Source: Sphingomonas faeni (lineage in GTDB: Bacteria; Pseudomonadota; Alphaproteobacteria; Sphingomonadales; Sphingomonadaceae). From it: DNA of 64,000 nt. Below are positions 54,951 through 63,194 of this stretch, piece by piece (position 1 is the stretch's first letter; every line of letters begins with the position of its first letter). The position numbers and the translations under genes are program-made. Location: NCBI RefSeq assembly GCF_023195535.1, contig NZ_JALPNF010000002.1:310001-374000 (forward strand), written 5' to 3'. The notes beneath the pieces are model-generated. The model was not told where the DNA came from and searched no databases. It saw only the letters and a program-made list of their open reading frames with translations.

Positions 54951-56125
54951 CCGATACGCAGACCGATCCGGCACCCGCACCCGCAACTCCTCCCGTACCC
55001 GCTGGCAATCCGCAGGCACGCAAGCGGGCGCTGACGATCCTCGGCGTCGTCGTCGTGATCGGCGCGATCGTGTGGGCGGTGTTCCACTTCCTGCTCGCCG
55101 CGCCCGAGCAGGAAACCGACGACGCGTATGTCGCGGGCGACGTGGTGGCGATCACCGCGCGCGATCCGGGGCAGGTGACCGCGATCCATGCCGACAACAC
55201 GCAGGTGGTGAAGGCGGGCCAGCCGCTGATCGATCTCGATGCGGCGACCGCGGATGTCGGCGTCGCCTCGGCCGAGGCGGAATTGGCGCGGGCGGTGCGG
55301 TCGACGCGGTCGGACTTCTCGAAGGTGAACGAGACCGGCGCGGCGGTGGTCCAGGCCGAGGCCGAGCTGGCGCGCGCGCGGAACGACCTTGCGCGGCGTC
55401 GCGGGGCGGCCGCGGAAGGCGCGATCTCGGGCGAGGAACTGAGCCATGCGGCGGATCAGGTGAAGGTGGCGGCGGCGACGCTGCAACTCGCGCGCAGCCA
55501 GCAGGCACAGTCGCGCAGCGGCGTTGCGGGTACGACCGTGTCGAACAACCCGGCGGTGCTGGCGGCGATCGCGGCGTATCGACGCGCGGCGATCACACGC
55601 AGCCACATGCATGTGGTCGCACCGATCGACGGCGTGGTGGCGCAGCGGACCGTGCAGCTCGGGCAGCAGGTGTCGGCGGGGATGCCGCTGATGGCGGTAG
55701 TGCCGCTCGATCGCGTCTGGGTCGATGCGAACTTCCGCGAGACGCAGTTGCGCGATCTGCGGATCGGGCAGCCGGCGACGGTGACCGCGGACATGTACGG
55801 CGACGACCTCGTCTATCACGGGCGTGTCGTCGGGCTGGGCGCGGGCAGCGGCAACGCGTTCGCGCTGTTGCCGCCGCAGAACGCCAGCGGCAACTGGATC
55901 AAGATTACCCAGCGCGTGCCGGTCCGGATCGCGCTCGACAAGGGCGAATTGCGGCGCAATCCGTTGCGGGTTGGGCTGTCGGTGAACACGATCGTCGATA
56001 CCGCGGACAAGTCGGGGACGATGGTCGGGCGGCCGGCGGTGGCGGCGTACAAGGGGCTGGCGACCGGCGCGGGCGATGCTGCGGTCGAGGCGAAGATCCG
56101 GCAGATCATTGCGGCGAACCGGTGA
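54947..56125 (+). CDS. Membrane fusion protein of an EmrAB-type efflux pump
   Basis: This 392-residue HlyD/EmrA-family periplasmic adaptor has a Pro-rich cytoplasmic start, one membrane helix at about residues 30-49 (LTILGVVVVIGAIVWAVFHF), the barrel-sandwich segments DDAYVAGDVVAITARDPGQV and VVAPIDGVVAQRTVQLGQQV, and a coiled-coil hairpin between them (about residues 100-200). It links the inner-membrane permease to the outer-membrane channel. It is followed by 300 bases with REPs before the emrB-like gene. Confidence 0.92.
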   Translation: MTDTQTDPAPAPATPPVPAGNPQARKRALTILGVVVVIGAIVWAVFHFLLAAPEQETDDAYVAGDVVAITARDPGQVTAIHADNTQVVKAGQPLIDLDAATADVGVASAEAELARAVRSTRSDFSKVNETGAAVVQAEAELARARNDLARRRGAAAEGAISGEELSHAADQVKVAAATLQLARSQQAQSRSGVAGTTVSNNPAVLAAIAAYRRAAITRSHMHVVAPIDGVVAQRTVQLGQQVSAGMPLMAVVPLDRVWVDANFRETQLRDLRIGQPATVTADMYGDDLVYHGRVVGLGAGSGNAFALLPPQNASGNWIKITQRVPVRIALDKGELRRNPLRVGLSVNTIVDTADKSGTMVGRPAVAAYKGLATGAGDAAVEAKIRQIIAANR

Positions 56126-56198
56126 TGATCGTGCGCGATCGGGGTGTGGTGAGCAAAGAGGGTGTGGCGTGCCTGACTGAATGCGGCATGCCCCTTCT

Positions 56199-56253
56199 TG
56201 TTCTCCCGCGACGGCGGGAGCCCAGACTGGGCTCCCGCCTTCGCGGGAGAACA
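56199..56253. repeat. REP, CCCGCCTTCGCGGG family
   Basis: TGTTCTCCCGCGACGGCGGG, then AGCCCAGACTGGGCT, then CCCGCCTTCGCGGGAGAACA, with the same core as the 22.25-kb copy. Confidence 0.9.
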
Positions 56254-56286
56254 AGAAGGGGGCGGTTCGCTGTGTTGGGCGCACTA

Positions 56287-56384
56287 CCCCGGCGGAGGCC
56301 GGGGCCCAATTGGGGAGGTGGTCGTAATGGAGCGTCGTCCTCTATCAGCAGCGTTTCCCAATTGGGCCCCGGCCTTCGCCGGGG
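56287..56384. repeat. REP pair, CCCCGGCGGAGGCCGGGG family
   Basis: The left half ACCCCGGCGGAGGCCGGGGC plus CCAATTGGG and its complement CCCAATTGGGCCCCGGCCTT plus CGCCGGGGT are separated by about 40 bases. It is a single copy in the window but related in layout to the other families (hairpin plus 8-10 base joint). Confidence 0.88.
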
Positions 56385-56429
56385 TGGTGCTTGTTATTTT
56401 GGCTTCGTGCTTGATCGGAGCGCCGCATA

Positions 56430-57974
56430 ATGGCCGCTCCCTCAGGTCCCGGCCCAGCCCCGCTCGTCGGCGGCTCGCTCGCGCTGACCGCGTTCGCGCT
56501 GGCGCTTGGCACGTTCATGCAGGTGCTCGACACCACCATCGCCAACGTCTCGCTGCCGACGATCGCCGGCAATCTCGGTGTCTCCAGCGACAACTCCACC
56601 TGGATCGTCACGGCGTTCGCGGTCGCCAACGGCGTCGCGGTGCCGCTGACCGGCTGGCTGATGGGCCGGTTCGGCGTGGTGCGGACGTTCTGCGTGTCCG
56701 TCTTCCTGTTCACGATCGCGTCGTTCCTGTGCGGGATCGCGTGGGACCTGCCGTCGCTGATCGGCTTCCGCATTCTCCAGGGCGCGGTGTCGGGGCCGAT
56801 GATCCCCGGCAGCCAGGCGCTGCTGATCGCGATCTTCCCCGTCCACAAACGCTCTACCGCGCTCGGGATCTGGTCGATGACGACTTTGGTCGCGCCGATC
56901 ATGGGGCCGATCCTGGGCGGCTACATCTCCGATAATTATCACTGGAGCTGGATTTTCCTGATCAACGTGCCGTTCGGGATGTTCTGCGCGTTCGTGTGCT
57001 GGAACAAGCTCGGCAAGCGCGACACCCCGACGCGCAAGCTGCCGATCGACCAGGTCGGGCTGATCCTGTTGGTGGTATGGGTCGGTGCGCTGCAGATCGT
57101 GCTCGATCTCGGCAAGAACGACGACTGGTTCGCCGCCGACCGGATCGTCATCGCCGCGGTCGTCGCGACAATCGGCTTTATCGGCTGGATCATCTGGGAG
57201 CTGACCGACGCCAATCCGGCGGTGAACCTGTCGCTGTTCAAGAGCCGCAACTTCACTATCGGTACGATCGCGTTCTGCCTCGGCTATGCGGTGTTCTTCG
57301 CCAATACGCTGCTGCTGCCGCTGTGGTTGCAGACCCAGCTCGGCTACACCGCGACCTGGGCGGGGCTGGTCGCGGCGCCGTCGGGGGCGGTCGCGGTGCT
57401 GCTGACGCCGTTCGTGGCGCGGCTGAGCGGCAAGATCGACGCGCGCATCCTCGCCACCGTGGCGTTCGCGTCGTTCGGCTACTCCTATTATCTGCGCTCG
57501 GGCTACACCACGGGGGCGAGCTTCTACGATCTGATGCTGCCGTTGATGGTGCAGGGGATCGCGATGAGCACGTTCTTCTTGGCCATGCTGACGATCTCGC
57601 TCGATCGTATCCCGGCGGAGCGGCTGCCGTCGGCGACCGGCATCTCGAACTTCGCGCGCATCACCTCGGGCAGCTTCGCCGCGTCGATCATCACGACGGC
57701 GTGGGATCGCCGCGAGACGCTGCACCAGAGTCGGCTGTCGGAGGCGATCGGGACGGGTTCGCCCTACCAGATGGCGCAGGGGGCGTTGACGCGGATGGGG
57801 CTGACCGACGTCCAGGCAGCGGGCGCGATCACGCGGCAGATGGTGGCGCAGGCGTATCTGCTCGCATCGACCGACCTGTTCCGCCTGTCGGCCTGGCTGT
57901 GTCTGGCGATGGTGATCATCGTCTGGTTCACGCGTCGTGCCAGTCCGCCGCAGGGGCCGATCGCGGCGGACTGA
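56430..57974 (+). CDS. EmrB-type MFS multidrug permease, DHA2 family
   Basis: This 514-residue protein has 14 predicted membrane helices and the family motif FMQVLDTTIANVSLPTIAG near residue 35, LTGWLMGRFGVVRTF, the helix-5 segment GPILGGYISDNYHWSWIFLINVPFG (motif C region), and RITSGSFAASIITT near the end. It works as a drug:proton antiporter with the EmrA-like adaptor and OprM-like channel upstream. It lies 304 bases from them because of REP insertions. The substrate is probably hydrophobic or amphipathic, but not determinable. Confidence 0.94.
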   Translation: MAAPSGPGPAPLVGGSLALTAFALALGTFMQVLDTTIANVSLPTIAGNLGVSSDNSTWIVTAFAVANGVAVPLTGWLMGRFGVVRTFCVSVFLFTIASFLCGIAWDLPSLIGFRILQGAVSGPMIPGSQALLIAIFPVHKRSTALGIWSMTTLVAPIMGPILGGYISDNYHWSWIFLINVPFGMFCAFVCWNKLGKRDTPTRKLPIDQVGLILLVVWVGALQIVLDLGKNDDWFAADRIVIAAVVATIGFIGWIIWELTDANPAVNLSLFKSRNFTIGTIAFCLGYAVFFANTLLLPLWLQTQLGYTATWAGLVAAPSGAVAVLLTPFVARLSGKIDARILATVAFASFGYSYYLRSGYTTGASFYDLMLPLMVQGIAMSTFFLAMLTISLDRIPAERLPSATGISNFARITSGSFAASIITTAWDRRETLHQSRLSEAIGTGSPYQMAQGALTRMGLTDVQAAGAITRQMVAQAYLLASTDLFRLSAWLCLAMVIIVWFTRRASPPQGPIAAD

Positions 57975-58007
57975 GGCGGGGCGCAACGATCCGCTCCGCC
58001 AGGGCAA

Positions 58008-59366
58008 TCACGATCGCCGGGTCAGCATCAGCCGCACGCCGTTGCCGGCGCGCAGCGTCAGCCTGCTGATCGGTTCGGGATCGTCGCCGGGGATCGTCGC
58101 AAGATCGAACGCCTGCACGATCCCCGCCAGCGTCAGCAACGCCTCCTGTTGCGCGAAGCCGGCGCCGATGCACATGCGGGGCCCCTTGCCGAACGGGAGA
58201 TAGGCGTGGCGACAGGCCTGCGCCTGCTCGGGATCGTCGAACCGATCGGGATCGAAGCCGTGCGGTTCGGGGAAATTGTCTTGGTTGCGCTGGATCAGCC
58301 ATGGCGAGACGACGAGCATGGCATCGGTCTCGATATGCTTGTCGCGCATGTCGACCGGACACGTGGCGCTGCGCACGAGGAAGCTCAGCGGCGGGTAGAG
58401 GCGCAGCGTCTCGCGGAAGACGTTGCGCGTGACGTGGAGAGTCCGGAGCGCGTCATAGGTGAGCGGCCCCTCCCCCGCCTCGGCCCGGATCGCGTCCTGC
58501 AACGCGGGATCGCGCGCGAGGAGATAGAGCGCCCAGGTGATCGCGCTGGCGGCGGTCTCGTGGCCGGCCAGGAAGATCGTCGAGACCTGTCCCATCACCT
58601 CCTGCTCGGTGAACGCTGCGGCAGTCCGCGGATGGCGCGCGTCGATCAGCGATTGGAGGATGTCCTCGCCGCGGTCGCCGCGCGAGTGCGTTGCTGCATA
58701 GCGCGTGGCAACGATGTCGGCGAAGACCGCGTGGATCCGCGCGGCGGCACGCTGGGCGCGGGCAAGATAGCCGAGCCCCGGCAGCCGATACAGCTTCAGC
58801 ATCGAATGGCGCTGCGCCTGCTTCTGATAGTCGTGGAACGCGTCGAAGATCTCGCGCGCGCCTGCCGCATCGAGCGGGCGTGAGAACATCGTGCGAAAGA
58901 TCACGTCGGCGGCGATGTGCGTCGCGAGCGGGTCGATCGACACCGGCTTCGCCAGGTCGAGCGCGCGCATCGTCGCGAGCAGGTCGTCGACTGCGGCGGC
59001 CATCATCGGGAACACGCCCTTGAGTGCGGTATGGCTGAAGGCGGGGTTCACCATCGCCCGCTGGTCGCGCCAGTCCTGGCCGATCGCCGAGAATACCGCG
59101 TTGCCGATCAGCGGATCGAGCAGGTCCTGGAGGAAGCGGTGCTTGGGAAATATCTCGGCATCGGTTTCGAGTATGCGGTGGACCAGGGGCAGTTCGTTGG
59201 CGATGTAGAACGAGAGCGCGGGAGTATGGATCTCGCCCATCTTCATCGTGTAGCTCTTGTCGAACAGCACATGGATCCACGAGTTCCAGCCGCGCAGGAA
59301 CCGTTTGAGCAGCGAGGATCTGGTGGCGTGCGGCTGCGGATAGGGCGGCGTGAAGCGGACCGTCAT
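58008..59366 (-). CDS. Cytochrome P450
   Basis: This 452-residue haem monooxygenase has the oxygen-binding helix motif FLAGHETAASAITWALYLLA, the ExxR motif ETLRLYPP and the haem-ligand loop FGKGPRMCIGAGFA with Cys399. The lack of a membrane anchor suggests a soluble bacterial enzyme that uses separate reductase partners, none of which is adjacent. The sequence style (FPKHRF, AGHETAAS) is nearest to the CYP4/CYP102-like fatty-acid-hydroxylating group, so a lipid substrate is plausible but unproven. It overlaps the upstream hydrolase gene by four bases. Confidence 0.95.
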   Translation of the reverse strand: MTVRFTPPYPQPHATRSSLLKRFLRGWNSWIHVLFDKSYTMKMGEIHTPALSFYIANELPLVHRILETDAEIFPKHRFLQDLLDPLIGNAVFSAIGQDWRDQRAMVNPAFSHTALKGVFPMMAAAVDDLLATMRALDLAKPVSIDPLATHIAADVIFRTMFSRPLDAAGAREIFDAFHDYQKQAQRHSMLKLYRLPGLGYLARAQRAAARIHAVFADIVATRYAATHSRGDRGEDILQSLIDARHPRTAAAFTEQEVMGQVSTIFLAGHETAASAITWALYLLARDPALQDAIRAEAGEGPLTYDALRTLHVTRNVFRETLRLYPPLSFLVRSATCPVDMRDKHIETDAMLVVSPWLIQRNQDNFPEPHGFDPDRFDDPEQAQACRHAYLPFGKGPRMCIGAGFAQQEALLTLAGIVQAFDLATIPGDDPEPISRLTLRAGNGVRLMLTRRS

Positions 59367-60490
59367 GCAATCGTCCGGAACGCGACCACGGAGGCCTCGA
59401 TGCCGCGGCCGGAGGCGGTGAGACTGGGCAGGTCGAGCGGACTGACGCGGTCGCCGACGCGCAGATAGTCGAAATGGATCTCGTATTTGTTGCGCCAGCC
59501 CTTGTGATAGGTTTCGGGCTCATAGAAGCGGTGGAAACGCGGGCTCAGCAGCTCGATCCGCGGGCTTGGCGACGGCTCCACCAGCAACAGCGGGTTGGCG
59601 CCGAAGAACGCCGCGCCGTCGGGCGGCGAGCCGATGTCGATCCAACGGAAATCCTGCCGCGACAGATAGCGGAGGCGCGCGTGAAACCGCACCGCATCGC
59701 GGCGGCAGGCGACCAGCGGGATGCAGTGGCCATAGGTGACGAGCACGAAATTGGCGGGCAGCTTGCCGTCGTAGCGCACGAGCAGTCGCGCCATCAGCAG
59801 CATCGCGAGGATCGAGCCGTTGCTGTGGCTGATCAGCAGGACCTCGTCATACTCGCCGTGCAGGTCCTGTGCGATCTCCTCGACGAACGCATCGAGCCGG
59901 GCTTGCAAGGCGGGCGATCCCTCGCCGTCGCCGAACTCGCCGTTGAACACGAAGAAGCGCAACAGCCACGGCGCCCGGATACCGTTGAGCAACGGGATCG
60001 AGGCGGCGGCGCCCAGGACCAGTCCGATCGGCAACGCCAGCCACCAGGGCAGCCACATCAGCGCGATGAGGACCAACGGCACCGCAAGCAGCAACGGCAG
60101 CAGGATGCTGAGGATCGGCGGATAGAGCATCGTCACCAGCGGGCCGGTGGCGATTTTCCTGACGGCCGCGAAGTCGAACAGCCGGGCATGATCGGCGTAG
60201 ACGCGCGCGGCGCGGCGCGCGAGTTGCACCGGATTGCGGATCCAGGCCTGCTGGACGATGTCCTCCCACCGCAGGAAACTATACTCGGTGATCGCGTCGA
60301 CGGTATCGTTGCGGATCGTCCAGTCGCTGCGGATCGACGAGGCCTTGCGGCGACGCGAAACGGTCACGGCTTCGCCGGTCTTTTCCGCATAACGACCAAG
60401 CTGTTCCTTGGCGAGATTGTAATAAAAACGCACACCACGCGGGTCGAACCCACCCAGGTAGAAGACTTTACGCTTGAATGTCGCCACCAT
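59363..60490 (-). CDS. Membrane-associated alpha/beta-hydrolase-like protein
   Basis: This 375-residue protein has a cytoplasmic start FKRKVFYLGGFDPRGVRFYY, a pair of membrane helices at about residues 117-170, and then a hydrolase-like core: VLLISHSNGSILAMLL with candidate nucleophile Ser223, and LVTYGHCIPLVA. I cannot name the family, but lipase or esterase activity is likely. It is directly upstream of, and translationally coupled to, the P450 gene (four-base overlap). A divergent small phospholipase-like gene starts 17 bases from its start codon. Confidence 0.75.
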   Translation of the reverse strand: MVATFKRKVFYLGGFDPRGVRFYYNLAKEQLGRYAEKTGEAVTVSRRRKASSIRSDWTIRNDTVDAITEYSFLRWEDIVQQAWIRNPVQLARRAARVYADHARLFDFAAVRKIATGPLVTMLYPPILSILLPLLLAVPLVLIALMWLPWWLALPIGLVLGAAASIPLLNGIRAPWLLRFFVFNGEFGDGEGSPALQARLDAFVEEIAQDLHGEYDEVLLISHSNGSILAMLLMARLLVRYDGKLPANFVLVTYGHCIPLVACRRDAVRFHARLRYLSRQDFRWIDIGSPPDGAAFFGANPLLLVEPSPSPRIELLSPRFHRFYEPETYHKGWRNKYEIHFDYLRVGDRVSPLDLPSLTASGRGIEASVVAFRTIA

Positions 60491-60507
60491 CGCCGCCTAC
60501 TTCCCGT

Positions 60508-60813
60508 ATGCCGCACGACGAGACACTTCCCGCACGCAACTATTGCTACTTCCTGGACCACCGGAAATATAATCGCAATCGCGGCTGTCAATTGCATGAC
60601 AATGCTTACGGGATTGCCGGCGGTGGCAGAGAATCGTTTCGCCGGGCCTCCGATACTGTCTTGTACCGGACGATGCGTGATCAAGGCGACCCGATGGCGC
60701 TCATTGCACTTCTGGCATGTCGCGGTTTCGGTTGGTTTTTCTTCAACTATCACTCTGGCCGGTGGCTGTGGCGCGGCCAGTTGTTACGACGCTTCGTCAA
60801 GGATCGATCGTGA
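60508..60813 (+). CDS. Small protein with phospholipase A2-like CxxHDxxY motif
   Basis: This 101-residue protein: ARNYCYFLDHRKYNRNRGCQ, then LHDNAYGIAGGGRES, with Cys27-Gln-Leu-His30-Asp31-Asn-Ala-Tyr34. The Cys-x2-His-Asp-x2-Tyr arrangement resembles the catalytic helix of secreted and parvoviral phospholipases A2. The C-terminal half (FGWFFFNYHSGRWLWRGQ) is aromatic. The ATG at 60508 is chosen over an in-frame start at 60478. Its stop overlaps the kdsA GTG start (GTGA), so it is translated with kdsA. Phospholipase activity is inference from one motif. Confidence 0.7.
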   Translation: MPHDETLPARNYCYFLDHRKYNRNRGCQLHDNAYGIAGGGRESFRRASDTVLYRTMRDQGDPMALIALLACRGFGWFFFNYHSGRWLWRGQLLRRFVKDRS

Positions 60814-61649
60814 GAATCGCGCCGCCGCCCGGTCGTCGCGTGACCGTCGGCGCGGTGACGTTCGCCGCTGACCTGCCGTTCGTCTTCGTCAGCGGGCCGT
60901 GCCAGATCGAAACCCGCGACCATAGTCTGCGGCTCGCCGACTATCTGGTCGCAGCGACGCGCGCCGCCGGCGTACCGTTCGTGTTCAAGGCCTCGTACGA
61001 CAAGGCGAACCGGACCTCGGGGGCGGGACAGCGCGGCATCGGCCTCGACGAAGGCTTACGGATCCTTGCCGATATTCGCGACGCGTTCGGCTGCCCGGTG
61101 CTGACGGACGTGCACGCCGTCGACCAGGTCGCGGCCGCGGCGGATGCGGTCGACATCGTCCAGATCCCCGCGTTTCTCTGCCGGCAGACCGACCTGCTGC
61201 TGGCGGCAGGCCGATCGGGGCGCGTCGTCAACGTCAAGAAGGGCCAGTTCCTGGCGCCGTGGGACATGGCCGCCGTCGCCGCGAAGATAGCGTCGACCGG
61301 CAATACCGACATCATCCTGTGCGATCGCGGTGCGAGCTTCGGCTACAACACGCTGGTGTCGGACATGCGCGCGCTGCCGATCATGGCGCGCACCGGCTAT
61401 CCGGTGATGTTCGACGCGACGCATTCGGTCCAGGCGCCGGGCGGACGCGGCGACTCCTCGGGCGGCGACCGCGACTTCGCGCCCGTCCTCGCCCGCGCCG
61501 CGGTCGCCGCCGGCGTCGCCGCGGTGTTCGCCGAAGCGCACGACGATCCCGCCAACGCGCCCTCGGACGGGGCGATCATGTTGCCGCTCGAGTGGATCGC
61601 GCCGTTGTTGGCGACGCTGGTCGCGATCGACGCGGTGGTGAAAGCGTGA
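60810..61649 (+). CDS. kdsA: 3-deoxy-8-phosphooctulonate synthase (Kdo-8-P synthase)
   Basis: This 279-residue TIM-barrel enzyme condenses arabinose 5-phosphate with phosphoenolpyruvate to make Kdo-8-phosphate for the lipopolysaccharide core. Signatures are VSGPCQIETRDHSLRLA, FKASYDKANRTSGAGQRGIG, VLTDVHAVDQV, QIPAFLCRQTDLL, the active-site Asn-Val-Lys-Lys-Gly-Gln and MFDATHSVQAPGG. The start is GTG 60810, overlapping the stop of the small phospholipase-like gene. kdsB lies 2 kb downstream on the other strand. Confidence 0.97.
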   Translation: MRIAPPPGRRVTVGAVTFAADLPFVFVSGPCQIETRDHSLRLADYLVAATRAAGVPFVFKASYDKANRTSGAGQRGIGLDEGLRILADIRDAFGCPVLTDVHAVDQVAAAADAVDIVQIPAFLCRQTDLLLAAGRSGRVVNVKKGQFLAPWDMAAVAAKIASTGNTDIILCDRGASFGYNTLVSDMRALPIMARTGYPVMFDATHSVQAPGGRGDSSGGDRDFAPVLARAAVAAGVAAVFAEAHDDPANAPSDGAIMLPLEWIAPLLATLVAIDAVVKA

Positions 61650-61681
61650 AGGCGTAAACACCTTTGGGGATCAGGGCAGTG

Positions 61682-62515
61682 TCAGTTCGCCGGGGGCGCG
61701 TCCTTCTTCGCCAGCGCCGTGATGGTGCTCCCCTCCACGCGCCAGACCTGCGCATCGGGCGTCCGCACGAACACCGGCATGCGCATGCGATACGACGCAA
61801 AGACATGGATCTCGGTCGGCATGGGATCGAGCAGGTGATTGACCATGAACCCGACTGGCGTGGCGCCCTTCGGCAATTTGGGTGCGGTCATGGGGAGGCA
61901 TGACACGCTGTAGGGACGCGACGCGAGAACCGTTCCGTCAGGCGCGACGATGACGCGGTAGTTTCCGCCCATCGGAAACGTGCCCTGCGTCACCTGCGCC
62001 GACAGAAGATAGGCCGCCACGGGACCGCCCTTGCGCGATGGCAGCACGACGGTGTTGAACGGCTTTGGCGTACACGGGGTATATCCACGGTCGCGCGCCC
62101 GGACTGCGGCGGCGTCGCGCGCGTGGGCAAGGATGGCCTGGTCCGCGGTGAGCGGAACCGGCTGAACGAGGCGGTCTTTGCGGACGACCTTGCCGCGCCG
62201 CACATCGGCGACGAAGAACGCATGCGCGGTCGCCGCAGCGCCCCGGTAATAAGTTACGCGCAGGATCTCGTCGTCCAGTGCCTCGACGACATAGCCGCCA
62301 AGGCCCGTCGGTATGTCCTGTGCGGCGACCGCCGTCAGGGCATCGGAACTCACCGATGCCGCCTGGTCGAACGTATAGAGCAGGCGGCCGAGATTGGCGG
62401 ATTCGGCAACTCTCTGGTCCGTCGACCGTGGGGCCGGCGCTTGAGGCGGCGCCGGTGCCGCACCGCTCGACGCCTGAAGTAGCGCCGCAGACCATAAACC
62501 GAGCGATGCCAGCAT
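61682..62515 (-). CDS. Exported protein of unknown function
   Basis: This 277-residue protein has a signal peptide (MLASLGLWSAALLQASSGAA) and a Pro/Ala-rich stretch. The mature part contains NLGRLLYTFDQAASVSSDAL, ILRVTYYRGAAATAHAFFVADVRRGKVVRKDRL-type beta strands, and two Cys (TPCTPKPF, SVSCLPM). I chose ATG 62515 because it follows GAGGGAG at a good distance. No family was recognised; a sphingomonad-specific periplasmic protein is my best description. It is convergent with kdsA. Confidence 0.65.
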   Translation of the reverse strand: MLASLGLWSAALLQASSGAAPAPPQAPAPRSTDQRVAESANLGRLLYTFDQAASVSSDALTAVAAQDIPTGLGGYVVEALDDEILRVTYYRGAAATAHAFFVADVRRGKVVRKDRLVQPVPLTADQAILAHARDAAAVRARDRGYTPCTPKPFNTVVLPSRKGGPVAAYLLSAQVTQGTFPMGGNYRVIVAPDGTVLASRPYSVSCLPMTAPKLPKGATPVGFMVNHLLDPMPTEIHVFASYRMRMPVFVRTPDAQVWRVEGSTITALAKKDAPPAN

Positions 62516-62621
62516 CAACGAAACTCCCTCTCGCCCCTGCACGCTGGACCGCTATCGTCGATCCGGCAAGGTCGATCCGGGACGGAACACGGCATCGCCC
62601 GCGATCCGCCAGTCGGACGGG

Positions 62622-63194
62622 TTACGGCCGCACGTCCCAGGCCACCGCTCGCGGCGGTGCGTTCGCCAGGACGGCGATCATGCCATAGGCACCGGTGCGC
62701 AACGGGGTCATGCCGGGTAGCGCAAAGCGGGCATGTCCGCTGCTCGTGACGACCAGCGTCGTGCCCGCCGCATCCGCCAACGCACGCCGCCAGGCGATCC
62801 GGCGCGCATCGGCATCGACCCACCACCCGTCGGGCACGGTCGCATCCCGCTTCCAGGCGTCGAGCGCCGGCTGGCCGAGGCGCGCGAGCACCGCAGCTTC
62901 GCAGTGATCCTCGTCGGGACCATGGTCGATCTCCCGCAGCCATTCGCCAACGCGCACCGGGCAATCCTGCCCCGCCGCCGCCAGCAGGATTTCGGCGGTC
63001 TGTAGGGTGCGGCGCAACGGTCCGCAGTCGACCCGATCGAAGACGATACCGCGCCGCGCGAAATCATGGCCGAGCGCGCGGGCCTGCTCACGGCCGGTGA
63101 CCACCAGCGGCACATCGGTGCGGCCACCGATCCGGCGCGGCGCGTCGTCCGCCCCGAACGTGTTGCCGTGACGGACGACGAACACGCGGGCCAT
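62622..63194 (-). CDS. Histidine phosphatase (phosphoglycerate mutase-like) family protein
   Basis: This protein of about 190 residues has the catalytic motif VFVVRHGNT (His9), the arginine of PLRRTLQTAEILL, Glu in WLREIDHG and the second His in VVTSSGHARFAL. These are the standard histidine phosphatase superfamily residues. Its start is ATG 63194 (or GTG 63197), overlapping the kdsB stop, so it is coupled to kdsB. It could act on a sugar phosphate of the surface polysaccharide pathway; this is context only. Confidence 0.88.
   Translation of the reverse strand: MARVFVVRHGNTFGADDAPRRIGGRTDVPLVVTGREQARALGHDFARRGIVFDRVDCGPLRRTLQTAEILLAAAGQDCPVRVGEWLREIDHGPDEDHCEAAVLARLGQPALDAWKRDATVPDGWWVDADARRIAWRRALADAAGTTLVVTSSGHARFALPGMTPLRTGAYGMIAVLANAPPRAVAWDVRP

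Larger units (their letters stand above)
56126..56429. other. Intergenic region with two REPs between emrA- and emrB-like genes
   Basis: These 304 bases, unusual within an efflux operon, contain a CCCGCCTTCGCGGG REP (56199-56253) and a CCCCGGC family pair (56287-56384). The emrB-like start lies shortly after. No gene is supported. Transcription through two strong palindromes may lower emrB expression relative to emrA. Confidence 0.75.
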
